Position numbers and translations under genes: made by a program. 64,000 bases of DNA, from positions 62,001 through 126,000 of the forward strand of contig NZ_RQHW01000013.1 of the NCBI RefSeq assembly GCF_004770995.1. The letters run 5' to 3'. Each line of letters opens with the position of its first letter. The stretch's first letter is position 1. Under the pieces are notes generated by a model. The model saw only the letters and a list, made by a program, of their open reading frames with translations, was not told the DNA's origin and searched no databases. The stretch comes from Leptospira idonii (GTDB lineage Bacteria > Spirochaetota > Leptospiria > Leptospirales > Leptospiraceae). Shown in pieces: positions 57,079 through 64,000 of this stretch.

Positions 57079-57091
57079 GTGGCTACAGGAA

Positions 57092-58375
57092 TCATAAGTT
57101 TTCCAGCAATCGAATGGCTACCGTTTTTTCTTTGATGATCGACGACATTTGATCAATTTCGGAAATGGAGGTTTCAAAGTTCCCTTCCTTTGCAGAATGG
57201 GTGACCACGATCACATTCACAGGTTCCTTTTCGGATTCTTTCTGTTGAACAGATGCGATAGAAATACCATTTTTGCCTAAAATCGCTGCAATCTCTGCCA
57301 AAACACCAGGCTTGTCCAAAGTGGAAAAACGAAGATAATAACGTGCTTCATTTTCTTTCTCAGGAGATTTTTTCGATTTTGGAAATATATTATTTTCAGG
57401 GATGGAACCTGCCACACCGAATCGGGAAGAATAATAGATCAAATCGGAAAGAACGGCACTCGCAGTGGGAAGTCCACCCGCACCTTTTCCAGTGATCATT
57501 CCCGTTCCCGCTTCCACGGTTTTATAAAAAACGGCATTCGATTCCTTCATAACATTTGCTAAAGGGTGATTCAAAGGAACGAGAGTAGGATGGACTTTCG
57601 TAAGAATGCCCGCAGAACTTCGTTTAGAGATTCCCAACAGCTTGATTCTGTATCCTAGATTTTTACTCGCTGAAATGTCTACGGACTGAAGTTTGCTGAT
57701 TCCTTCCACTTGCAGATCCGAAAAGGAAACTTTCTCCTGAAAGGCAAGGGAGGAGAGAAGAGAGATTTTATGAGCGGCATCGATCCCTTCCACATCGAAC
57801 GTGGGGTCCGCTTCCGCAAATCCCAGTTCTTGTGCTTTTTTGAGGGCAGTGGAGTAGTCCCAGTTCTCAGACTCCATTTGGGAAAGAATGAAATTGGTAG
57901 TTCCATTTAGGATTCCGCAGATGACTTCGAATTCGCAGGAGGCAAGGCCGTCTCTCAAAGTGCGGATGATGGGGATGGAACCTGCTACTGCGGCTTCGTA
58001 TCCTAATTCTACCCCGTTTTCTTTCGCGATTCGGAAGAGTTCTTCCCCTTTTTCGGAAAGAAGCGCTTTGTTTGCAGTGATGACGGACTTTTTGTTTTTA
58101 AGGGCGGATAAAACTACATCGTAAGCGGTGGTTGTTCCGCCTATCAGTTCCACCACGATATCCACGTCCGAACGTTTTGTAACCGAAAGGACGTCGCTCG
58201 TTATGGGTAGAGAGGTGAGAGGCTGTGCCCGCTTTGGAGTTCTTGTGGCGACGGCTGTCAATTGAATGTCTAGATTGTTTCTATTCTGGACAATGTGTTT
58301 GTTTTTTTCTAAGAGCTGCAGTAACCCGGAGCCTACAACGCCTGCTCCGACAAGACCGATACGAATTTGCTTCAT
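57092..58375 (-). CDS. hom: Homoserine dehydrogenase
   Basis: A 427-residue NAD(P)-dependent enzyme of threonine/methionine synthesis. The Rossmann loop is GLVGAGVVGSGLLQLL, the catalytic domain carries GTTNFILSQM and ELGFAEADPTFDVEGIDAAHK, and GAGGLPTASAVLSDL follows. The C-terminal 80 residues are an ACT domain (LRFSTLDKPGVLAEIAAIL), the usual feedback site for threonine. The layout is the standard bacterial one. The STAS gene follows closely downstream. Confidence 0.96.
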   Translation of the reverse strand: MKQIRIGLVGAGVVGSGLLQLLEKNKHIVQNRNNLDIQLTAVATRTPKRAQPLTSLPITSDVLSVTKRSDVDIVVELIGGTTTAYDVVLSALKNKKSVITANKALLSEKGEELFRIAKENGVELGYEAAVAGSIPIIRTLRDGLASCEFEVICGILNGTTNFILSQMESENWDYSTALKKAQELGFAEADPTFDVEGIDAAHKISLLSSLAFQEKVSFSDLQVEGISKLQSVDISASKNLGYRIKLLGISKRSSAGILTKVHPTLVPLNHPLANVMKESNAVFYKTVEAGTGMITGKGAGGLPTASAVLSDLIYYSSRFGVAGSIPENNIFPKSKKSPEKENEARYYLRFSTLDKPGVLAEIAAILGKNGISIASVQQKESEKEPVNVIVVTHSAKEGNFETSISEIDQMSSIIKEKTVAIRLLENL

Positions 58376-58520
58376 CTATGTGCTAGTTTTCGAATGAGAA
58401 ATGGGAATACACTTAAAAAAATTTCAAAAAATTTCAAATTTGAGAAGAACTTCTTCAGCTTTTTCCGAATTTATGTGATAACTATTATAAAGTATTGTCT
58501 CGGCAATAAGGATATTCCAT

Positions 58521-59204
58521 ATGGCAACGAAAAAATCATCATCTGCCGCTAAGAAAAAAGCTGCGCCCAAAAAACAGGCTGCTAAGAAGAAATCAAACAC
58601 GGTTAAAAAGCAATCGGTGAGAGAGGAATCAGCCGCTCTCTATACAAATGACGAATCCGCACAAGCGTCTTTGCAATCTGCTGTAACACACTCCGAACCG
58701 GCATCCGAAAAACAAGAATCCGGCAACGGGATCTATCTATTTCTCGTTTTAGCAGGTGTTGCTGCAATCGGCTACCTTGGTTATGCGAAATACGTAGCAA
58801 AGAAAAACCAAGTCGCTGTTGAACCGGCAAAAGTGGAAACTACGACTACACCTGTTGCTCCTAAAGTTGAGGAGAGTAAACCAGAAGTTACGGAAGCTCC
58901 TACCGCTCCGGAAGAAGCTGTGGCATCCGCAACATCCGCATACTTGGTGGATAAAATCGGAACTAAGAAAAAATGGACTGAAGCTGCCGCTTATTGCAAA
59001 GAAATCGGAGCAAGCCTTCCTTCCAAACAAGAATTAGGTGACTTTGCTAAAAACGCTTCCAAGGAATTGAAAAACTCCGACAAGTACTGGAGCAGCAACG
59101 AGTCTGCTAAGTCTAAGGAAAAAGCGATTTCCATAAAATTGGAGACAGGAGCGAATTTCGCAGAACCTAAATCCACAAAAAACAAGGTGCTTTGTAAAAA
59201 CTAA
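58521..59204 (+). CDS. Single-pass protein with histone-H1-like N-terminus
   Basis: A 227-residue protein. The first 40 residues are Lys/Ala-rich (KKSSSAAKKKAAPKKQAAKK), like bacterial H1/HU-tail sequences. After an acidic stretch comes a hydrophobic segment (about 72-90, NGIYLFLVLAGVAAIGYLGY), then a Pro/Thr/Glu-rich linker and a small C-terminal domain of the type that follows Leu-Val-Asp...WxxAxxYCKEIGASLPSKQEL. That last part recalls DUF1566/C-type-lectin-like sequences (W-x-x-A-x-x-Y-C). The basic end should lie in the cytoplasm and the domain outside. Ends overlapping the ACT gene by four bases. Function unknown. Confidence 0.7.
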   Translation: MATKKSSSAAKKKAAPKKQAAKKKSNTVKKQSVREESAALYTNDESAQASLQSAVTHSEPASEKQESGNGIYLFLVLAGVAAIGYLGYAKYVAKKNQVAVEPAKVETTTTPVAPKVEESKPEVTEAPTAPEEAVASATSAYLVDKIGTKKKWTEAAAYCKEIGASLPSKQELGDFAKNASKELKNSDKYWSSNESAKSKEKAISIKLETGANFAEPKSTKNKVLCKN

Positions 59205-59857
59205 AAAGTTTTAATCGGTGCTAAAATTTCGCCTCGAATTTTCTCAGCTAATGAGGTTGAGGCGAACATGGCGCCATCTGCACTTGTGAGATAAAAACTA
59301 TCTTTCGCACGGCCCGATTTGGGATCGGTCTCGATTGTGGCCGTGAGAATGTTCACCTGATTTTCCATCAAAATTCTGGAAACATAATACAACAAACCTC
59401 GACCCGCACTGGATTCCAAATACAAACAAGTCTGTCCTTTTTCGGGGAGATCGGTAAAAATGAATTCGGGGCTTTCTTTGAAGAATGTGGCTACCGCAGG
59501 TTCTTGGATCTGTAATTTGCTCAAAACTTCTTCGAATTTTGCATTCTGAGAAAAGAGGGAATCCATCATCACTCCCAGCTGAAAAGCCGCCTGGGTAGCA
59601 TTGTTTTCATCCGCCTGCAAGATGAATGAATCCACTGTATATTGAACACCATCCTCTTCGACGGTGCCTAATTCTCCGGATAAAATGTCTAATTTCAAAG
59701 CATAAATAATAGTTGCTATGCGGTGAAATGTACCGAATTGGGTAGAATCCGTTTTCAGGGAAATCAGGATGTTGTTTTTTTCTCTTTTGTATTGAAATTG
59801 GATCAAAGCTGCTGATTTCCTTCGAATGCTATTATACACAGTCCGGGAAAATTTCAA
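59201..59857 (-). CDS. Tandem-ACT-domain protein (GlnD C-terminus-like)
   Basis: A 218-residue protein with two ACT-like domains: about 25-95 (FGTFHRIATIIYALKLDILSG, then TVDSFIL) and about 140-210 (CLYLESSAGRGLLYYVSRIL, then SGRAKDSFYLTSADG). The arrangement is that of the C-terminal regulatory part of GlnD, where the pair senses glutamine, but the nucleotidyltransferase and HD domains are absent. It probably binds an amino acid and regulates a partner. Transcribed alone; divergent from the SUMF1-like gene with 43 bp between. Confidence 0.75.
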   Translation of the reverse strand: MKFSRTVYNSIRRKSAALIQFQYKREKNNILISLKTDSTQFGTFHRIATIIYALKLDILSGELGTVEEDGVQYTVDSFILQADENNATQAAFQLGVMMDSLFSQNAKFEEVLSKLQIQEPAVATFFKESPEFIFTDLPEKGQTCLYLESSAGRGLLYYVSRILMENQVNILTATIETDPKSGRAKDSFYLTSADGAMFASTSLAEKIRGEILAPIKTF

Positions 59858-59900
59858 TCAAAAGGTTTCTTGAAAACTGGTCGATGATAAGAAAGAGACT

Positions 59901-61175
59901 ATGAAACGAATCGCTTTTTTTCTTTTGTTTGTTTTCTTTTTATCCTCTGTTTCCTTCGCACAGGAAAATGAGACGGAGGAAGACGTATCTCCTTTTGCGA
60001 CTACAAAGAAAAAAGTCCTTCTATGGAAAGGAGACGTGGTCGGAGTCTATAAAAACAGAGTTTGGATCAAAATAAGAATTTATAGAAATCAAAAAATTGC
60101 GAAATATTCCTCAGAAGAACTCAAATCCCTTTTCGATTCTAAAAAAGATTATCCTGTTTATCAAAAAGAAACCAATCTTCCCGTCGGATCTTTCCTTTTA
60201 AGAGAAGCCGTTTGGGAAGAGAAAAAAATCCAACCGAAAGATAAATACTTCGAAGTGATTTTGGTAGGAGATTTTAGTTCCGATCCTAAAAGTAAACTTT
60301 CCGGAGTCACAACGGATACATATATCGCAAGTTATGTGGAAGAGGATTTTTATGTGGAACCGGGCGGATACTTCAAAGGAAGATTCACACCTCCCCGCAA
60401 ATCCATCGTCCACCCCAAAGATAGAAAAGAAATGGTTCTCATTACCAGAAGTTTGTTTCTTTACGGGCAAGGAACAGATCCTTCTCAAGACAACTTCAAT
60501 CCTTACTTCAACGATCCCAGTCTTGCCACTTTGAAAGAACTTCCTTCGTATTACATCGATAAGTATGAAGTCACAAACGGAGAATATTCATACTATTTAA
60601 AACAGACGAATTCCACTCCTCCCAGTCATTGGATCGGAGGTAAGTTTCCTTCCGGCGAAGAAAATCATCCCGTTGTCAATTTGACTTACAGAGAAGTGGA
60701 GAAATATTCCAGATGGGTAGGCAAAAGAATTCCTACGGAATGGGAATGGGAAAAAGCGGCCAGAGGACCTGGAGTCGTGGAATATACGAACAGAGACGAA
60801 ACTTTATCCTACCAAATCATTACCACAAAATATCCATTTGGCGATGATTATGATTCTTTGCTTTGTAACTCCAGGGAGTCGAAATTGGGAAAAACAGTTT
60901 CCGTTTTCGAACTTTCTACGGAAGGAAGCAGCCCTTACGGAGCGATGGGAATGTGCGGAAACGCTCCCGAATGGACTTCCAGTTGGTACGAATTGTACCC
61001 TGGCCACCATCTGAAAAACTTCTCTTTCGGGAAAATCTATAAGGTAGTGAGAGGCGGATCTTTTTCTGAAAATGCTAAGAACAGCAGTGCGGTTTCCAGA
61101 TCGTACGGAGGAATCCCGAATCTAACCGAAGATAGAAGAGCCGGATTTCGTTTGGTGATGGATTACAGAGATTGA
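59901..61175 (+). CDS. Exported SUMF1/FGE-fold protein
   Basis: A 424-residue protein with a signal peptide (IAFFLLFVFFLSSVSFA). Residues about 180-424 form a formylglycine-generating-enzyme-like fold: YYIDKYEVTNGEYSYYLK, HPVVNLTYREVEKYSRWVGK, RIPTEWEWEKAARG, GMCGNAPEWTSSWY, VVRGGSF and AGFRLV. The two catalytic cysteines of true FGE are absent (NSSAVSRSYGG), so it is unlikely to modify sulfatases and probably binds ligand or calcium only. The N-terminal 170 residues are a beta-rich region of unknown type. Confidence 0.83.
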   Translation: MKRIAFFLLFVFFLSSVSFAQENETEEDVSPFATTKKKVLLWKGDVVGVYKNRVWIKIRIYRNQKIAKYSSEELKSLFDSKKDYPVYQKETNLPVGSFLLREAVWEEKKIQPKDKYFEVILVGDFSSDPKSKLSGVTTDTYIASYVEEDFYVEPGGYFKGRFTPPRKSIVHPKDRKEMVLITRSLFLYGQGTDPSQDNFNPYFNDPSLATLKELPSYYIDKYEVTNGEYSYYLKQTNSTPPSHWIGGKFPSGEENHPVVNLTYREVEKYSRWVGKRIPTEWEWEKAARGPGVVEYTNRDETLSYQIITTKYPFGDDYDSLLCNSRESKLGKTVSVFELSTEGSSPYGAMGMCGNAPEWTSSWYELYPGHHLKNFSFGKIYKVVRGGSFSENAKNSSAVSRSYGGIPNLTEDRRAGFRLVMDYRD

Positions 61176-61179
61176 AAAA

Positions 61180-61244
61180 CTACTCTTATCGTTTTTTATG
61201 CGGGTAAAAAAGGGATTCCTCTTTTAAAAAAAACGGAAGAGTAG
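61180..61244. terminator. Long inverted repeat between convergent genes
   Basis: CTACTCTTATCGTTTTTT (61180-61197) and AAAAAAAACGGAAGAGTAG (61226-61244) can pair over most of their length, leaving a loop of about 28 bases. It lies between the convergent SUMF1-like and DoxX genes and may terminate both, but it is not a classical GC-stem terminator. Confidence 0.45.
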
Positions 61245-61268
61245 CGATTCTAATACAAAAGTTCGGTT

Positions 61269-61649
61269 TTAATTTCTTGGTTTCACTACGAACAAAGGTG
61301 CGAATGCATCCTTATGATAGTAGATCAAAAAGATATTGGCTGCTAGTACGAAAATTCCGATCGGAAGTCCTTCTTGTGCTAAAACCAAATGAAACCAGAA
61401 TATGTTGAAAGTGATCGGAGCTAAAATTGCAATGGCTAACCTAACAAAGTAGTTAGATAGAAGAGCTGCACCTGCTACCACTTCAAGGATCTTCACAACA
61501 TAAAACAATTTGCTTTCCACTAGTTGTGTTGCAAATGCAAGAGCGGCTCCGCTTGCTTCGCCTTTGATGAAGTTGAAAAATCCATTGAGTCCGAATACGA
61601 AAAAGATCAGACCGAGTAAGATGCGGATGACCAAAGCGGCTTTATTCAT
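61269..61649 (-). CDS. DoxX-family membrane protein
   Basis: A 126-residue protein with four membrane helices. AALVIRILLGLIFFVFGLNG is the DoxX start, and VVKILEVVAGAALLSNYFVRLAIAIL the middle. DoxX-like proteins associate with thiol-redox or detoxification systems; no enzymatic role is proven for most. Its start overlaps the MarR gene by eight bases, so a MarR-controlled pair is probable. Confidence 0.85.
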   Translation of the reverse strand: MNKAALVIRILLGLIFFVFGLNGFFNFIKGEASGAALAFATQLVESKLFYVVKILEVVAGAALLSNYFVRLAIAILAPITFNIFWFHLVLAQEGLPIGIFVLAANIFLIYYHKDAFAPLFVVKPRN

Positions 61650-62100
61650 GAGAAGTATCCTTTTTTCCTAATTTTCTGCAAATGTTTCCTAGAGTTTCTT
61701 GTTCTTCTACAGTAAGAACGGAAAACTCATTGGTGATTCTTTTTACATGATCCGGGAAGATCGATTCAATAAATTTTTTACCATCTCCGGTGAGATGGAT
61801 GGAAATGAATCTTCTATCTTCCACACTTCTAACCCTCTCTACCAAATGCCTTTTTTCCAAGTTATCGATCACAAGTGTGATGTTTCCTGTGCTCTTTAGG
61901 ATTTTATCACCCAGCTCTTTTTGGCAAAGAGGCCCTAAATGGTAGAGGGTTTCTAAAACCCCGAACTGACTTTCCGAAATATTCAATTTGGAAAATTCGG
62001 CAGTCACACGAGAAGACAGGGACTCGGAGGCTCTTTTCAATTTAATGAAAGAATCGAGTGCCTGAATTTCTTTTTTGTTTCCTTTGAATTTAGTTCCCAT
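61642..62100 (-). CDS. MarR-family transcriptional regulator
   Basis: A 152-residue winged-helix regulator. ISESQFGVLETLYHLGPLCQ is the HTH entry, KELGDKILKSTGNITLVIDN the recognition helix region, and LVERVRSVEDRRFISIHLTG the wing, all highly typical. MarR proteins repress nearby genes and release DNA on binding phenolic or oxidising ligands. The adjacent DoxX gene (8-bp overlap) is the likely target along with itself. No clear palindromic operator stood out in the 126 bp upstream. Confidence 0.93.
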   Translation of the reverse strand: MGTKFKGNKKEIQALDSFIKLKRASESLSSRVTAEFSKLNISESQFGVLETLYHLGPLCQKELGDKILKSTGNITLVIDNLEKRHLVERVRSVEDRRFISIHLTGDGKKFIESIFPDHVKRITNEFSVLTVEEQETLGNICRKLGKKDTSHE

Positions 62101-62226
62101 TAGTTTAATATCAAATTATCTGAGTTTAAATGATTTGTCAAGGATTCCTTTCCTCGATTTGATTTTTTAGAAACATATCTCTTTCATCAAACGAAATGTG
62201 CCTGAAAAACCCAAAACTACAGACTT

Positions 62227-63654
62227 TTAGTACTTCGTTTCCACGGTATATTCTACCGTAACCGTTTCCCCTGCTTTGATAGGAACATCTGAGTAGGTTT
62301 TGGTGGAGGATTCTTTTACGAATTTATGAGAGGATTTTGTGATATTCCAATCTCCCCAAAGGTTCGCATAAAAACGCACTTCTATATCTTCTTTTTTACG
62401 GTTACGAATCTCAGCGGAATAAACGGTTTTGTCGCCTTTGGATAGTTTGAATACTTCGTAAGAAACTCTTCTTCCGTTCGCTACTACATCGAAGGCTTGT
62501 CCCGTTTGGATTTTGATGTCTTCGTTCTCGGGAGTATGATCGATCGTATCTTCGCCTAATAATTGTTGTCTGCCTTTGGAATCCGCTTTAAAAACACGAA
62601 CGGTTCCGGAAGGAAGAGGTCTTCCTAAATTATTCTTTTTGGAATTTTTAAAGATATATTTTACGGCAGCATTGTTGAAATGTTTTTCATTTCCTTCGTA
62701 CATCGGAAGATTATCGAATACGAAATATTTTTTAATCCCTAGATCTTCCGTCTGAAAGAGCTGCACTTGTTTGGTTTGGTTGAAACCTATAGTAGTCGGT
62801 TGATCCAAAGTGTACAGATAGTATTCGGAAAGATTTTCTTGATCGAAAGAGGGAGCCGCATCCGATACTTCCATTTCCAAAGCGCGTTTTGTAATTTTTG
62901 CGGAAGGAGCGTATTGCGGCCTGTTCGTTACCAACTGTACTTTTCCAGCTACAAGTTGTAATGTGGCATCGGCGAATCTGGTTCCTGAATTATTGTTTAA
63001 AGTGACCCAAGAGTTCAATCCGGCAGTGTTTTCTTCTTTATCTAAAACGAGAATGTAATCGGCAGACCAATTCATTCCATGGGTTTGGTAAGATACTTCC
63101 AAACTTTGGGATTTGTCTTCTTCGTTTTTCAATTTCCAAACCAATGTAGGTTTTGCGAACAAATTGTCCGGAATCGTGGGAACAGTCACTCTTCCGTAAT
63201 AACCTAAGGAAATTTCATCTCCTATTTTATAAACGGGACTTCCGTTGTTGGAAATCAAAGTCGCTTTCGTAGCAACTTCCTTTTCTTTTCCGTCACGATA
63301 GATCGTTACTTCTCTTCCGACGTATTTATCCATCAATCTTTCCTGAGAGATGAGATCGTATTCATAGTTCTGTTCGAAAACTGTGAATTTTTTTCCTTCT
63401 TCGGCTTTGACACGAACTGTTTGAGGAATGATTTGAGATGCAACATCTTCGAAACGTAATGTGCGGACTCCTTTTCCTAAATTGATATTTCTGGTTTCTC
63501 TTACGAGGCCGATCCCACCGTTATAGATGGTGACACTGACAGATTTTCTGTCTTGTTCCGTTGATGAATCGAAACTTGGCGCAGCGGTTGCACCAAAAGA
63601 TACAAGTAATTGTAGACTAAGACAAACGATTGTCAGTTTTTTGACTAAGCTCAT
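62227..63654 (-). CDS. Exported DUF4139-domain protein
   Basis: A 475-residue protein from the ATG at 63654, which has AAGGAGAG just upstream. A signal peptide (IVCLSLQLLVSFGATAA) is followed by a beta-rich protein. VTIYNGGIGLVRETRNINL and LRFEDVASQIIPQTVRV resemble the start of DUF4139 proteins, and YQTHGMNWSADYILVLD with WVTLNNNSGTRFADATLQLVAG is the most diagnostic part. Function in the family is unknown; an envelope role is likely. It is transcribed alone, divergent from the MTA phosphorylase gene. Confidence 0.88.
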   Translation of the reverse strand: MSLVKKLTIVCLSLQLLVSFGATAAPSFDSSTEQDRKSVSVTIYNGGIGLVRETRNINLGKGVRTLRFEDVASQIIPQTVRVKAEEGKKFTVFEQNYEYDLISQERLMDKYVGREVTIYRDGKEKEVATKATLISNNGSPVYKIGDEISLGYYGRVTVPTIPDNLFAKPTLVWKLKNEEDKSQSLEVSYQTHGMNWSADYILVLDKEENTAGLNSWVTLNNNSGTRFADATLQLVAGKVQLVTNRPQYAPSAKITKRALEMEVSDAAPSFDQENLSEYYLYTLDQPTTIGFNQTKQVQLFQTEDLGIKKYFVFDNLPMYEGNEKHFNNAAVKYIFKNSKKNNLGRPLPSGTVRVFKADSKGRQQLLGEDTIDHTPENEDIKIQTGQAFDVVANGRRVSYEVFKLSKGDKTVYSAEIRNRKKEDIEVRFYANLWGDWNITKSSHKFVKESSTKTYSDVPIKAGETVTVEYTVETKY

Positions 63655-63745
63655 GATCTCTCCTTTAAGCAAACTCTAGTCTGTTAATGAAAAAAACGAA
63701 TGCAACTAAAAAGAGAAATTTCAGCATGCTTTCAAGAGGTGTTGG

Positions 63746-64000
63746 ATGAGCAGTGTAGTGAAAATCGGGGTGATCGGCGGAACAGGGTTGTACTCCCTAG
63801 ACGGGATGGAAATCAAAGGAGAGGTATTTCCCGATACTCCTTGGGGAAAACCGTCGGATAAAATCACAATCGGTAAGTTCAAAGGGAAAGAAATTGCATT
63901 TTTACCAAGACATGGAAAGGGACATTTTTTAAGCCCAAGCGAAGTTCCTGCTCAGGCAAATATTGCCGCTCTTAAAAGTTTAGGTGTGGAAGAGATCATC
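63746..64000 (+). CDS. mtnP: S-methyl-5'-thioadenosine phosphorylase, N-terminal fragment
   Basis: The first 85 codons of a gene that runs off the window. The start VVKIGVIGGTGLYSL is the phosphate-binding loop of MTA/inosine phosphorylases, followed by DTPWGKPSDKITIG and FLPRHGKGHFLSPSEVPAQA with conserved Arg and His. MTAP cleaves methylthioadenosine to adenine and methylthioribose-1-phosphate in methionine salvage. A related purine phosphorylase cannot be fully excluded from the N-terminus alone, but the R-H-G-x-G-H block is characteristic. AGAGG precedes the ATG. Confidence 0.88.
   Translation, partial: MSSVVKIGVIGGTGLYSLDGMEIKGEVFPDTPWGKPSDKITIGKFKGKEIAFLPRHGKGHFLSPSEVPAQANIAALKSLGVEEII

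Overview
This window is a gene-dense stretch of a spirochaete chromosome, almost certainly a Leptospira and most likely a saprophytic (biflexa-type) species. The evidence is: the gene order recF - DUF721 - gyrB - gyrA at the left end, which in Leptospira lies just downstream of dnaA/dnaN and so close to oriC; a clear homologue of the leptospiral outer-membrane lipoprotein LipL21; many small lipoproteins with loose spirochaetal lipoboxes; and a GC content that looks near 40% by eye. An Fe-type superoxide dismutase and a GH42 beta-galactosidase lean the call towards a saprophyte. That species-level step is inference; nothing here was searched against a database.

Layout. 1-6.5 kb: end of recF, a DciA/DUF721 protein, gyrase B and A, a tRNA-dihydrouridine synthase and a PilZ protein, closed by a terminator shared with the converging lipL21. 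6.5-14.4 kb: lipL21 with a near-consensus promoter, a secreted VWA-like protein overlapping a degenerate AAA/Fis regulator, holA, Maf, a small lipoprotein, an SDR, a Sua5/TsaC protein and a CapA-type protein. 14.4-24.8 kb: a phosphatase-superfamily lipoprotein; the overlapping minus-strand cluster hslO-tsaE-tsaB-rnr; the plus-strand cluster GH42 galactosidase / unknown / inositol-phosphatase-like; then sodB. 24.8-31.9 kb: trpE-trpG, lipoproteins and a redoxin-like protein, cysE, and a chemotaxis receptor. 32-38.6 kb: an M50 protease / beta-propeller / lipoprotein operon, a sugar aminotransferase, an adenosine deaminase with an unusual N-terminus, and two tandem Cys-rich lipoproteins. 38.6-48 kb: a bare receiver domain converging on a 7TM-DISM receptor with no output domain, purB, fabG, an M23 peptidase, and an operon joining an EAL protein, a pseudo-receiver and a crotonase. 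48-64 kb: yebC, an acyl-CoA dehydrogenase, pabA - ABC exporter - receiver, a HEAT lipoprotein, hflX, a STAS protein, homoserine dehydrogenase, a tandem-ACT protein, a SUMF1-fold protein, a MarR/DoxX pair, a DUF4139 protein and the start of an MTA phosphorylase gene.

How the genes fit together. Most are housekeeping: replication and supercoiling (recF, gyrBA, holA), t6A tRNA modification (tsaC, tsaB, tsaE), amino-acid synthesis (trpEG, cysE, hom), purines (purB, adenosine deaminase) and fatty-acid oxidation (acyl-CoA dehydrogenase, crotonase), which suits an organism that lives on long-chain fatty acids. The rest is envelope and signalling: lipoproteins, c-di-GMP and STAS proteins, stand-alone or damaged receivers. 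Spacing is very tight, with many 1-4 bp overlaps and several divergent pairs whose promoters must lie inside coding DNA. No gene-free stretch exceeds 300 bp. I saw no tRNA, rRNA, CRISPR array, insertion sequence or prophage.

The observations I rate highest are the reciprocal truncation of a two-component pair at 38.66-40.35 kb, the apparent absence of an ATG/GTG/TTG start for full-length hflX at 55.06 kb, the tandem Cys-rich lipoproteins at 37.86-38.62 kb, and the protease / propeller-transglutaminase-like / lipoprotein operon at 31.98-35.13 kb.
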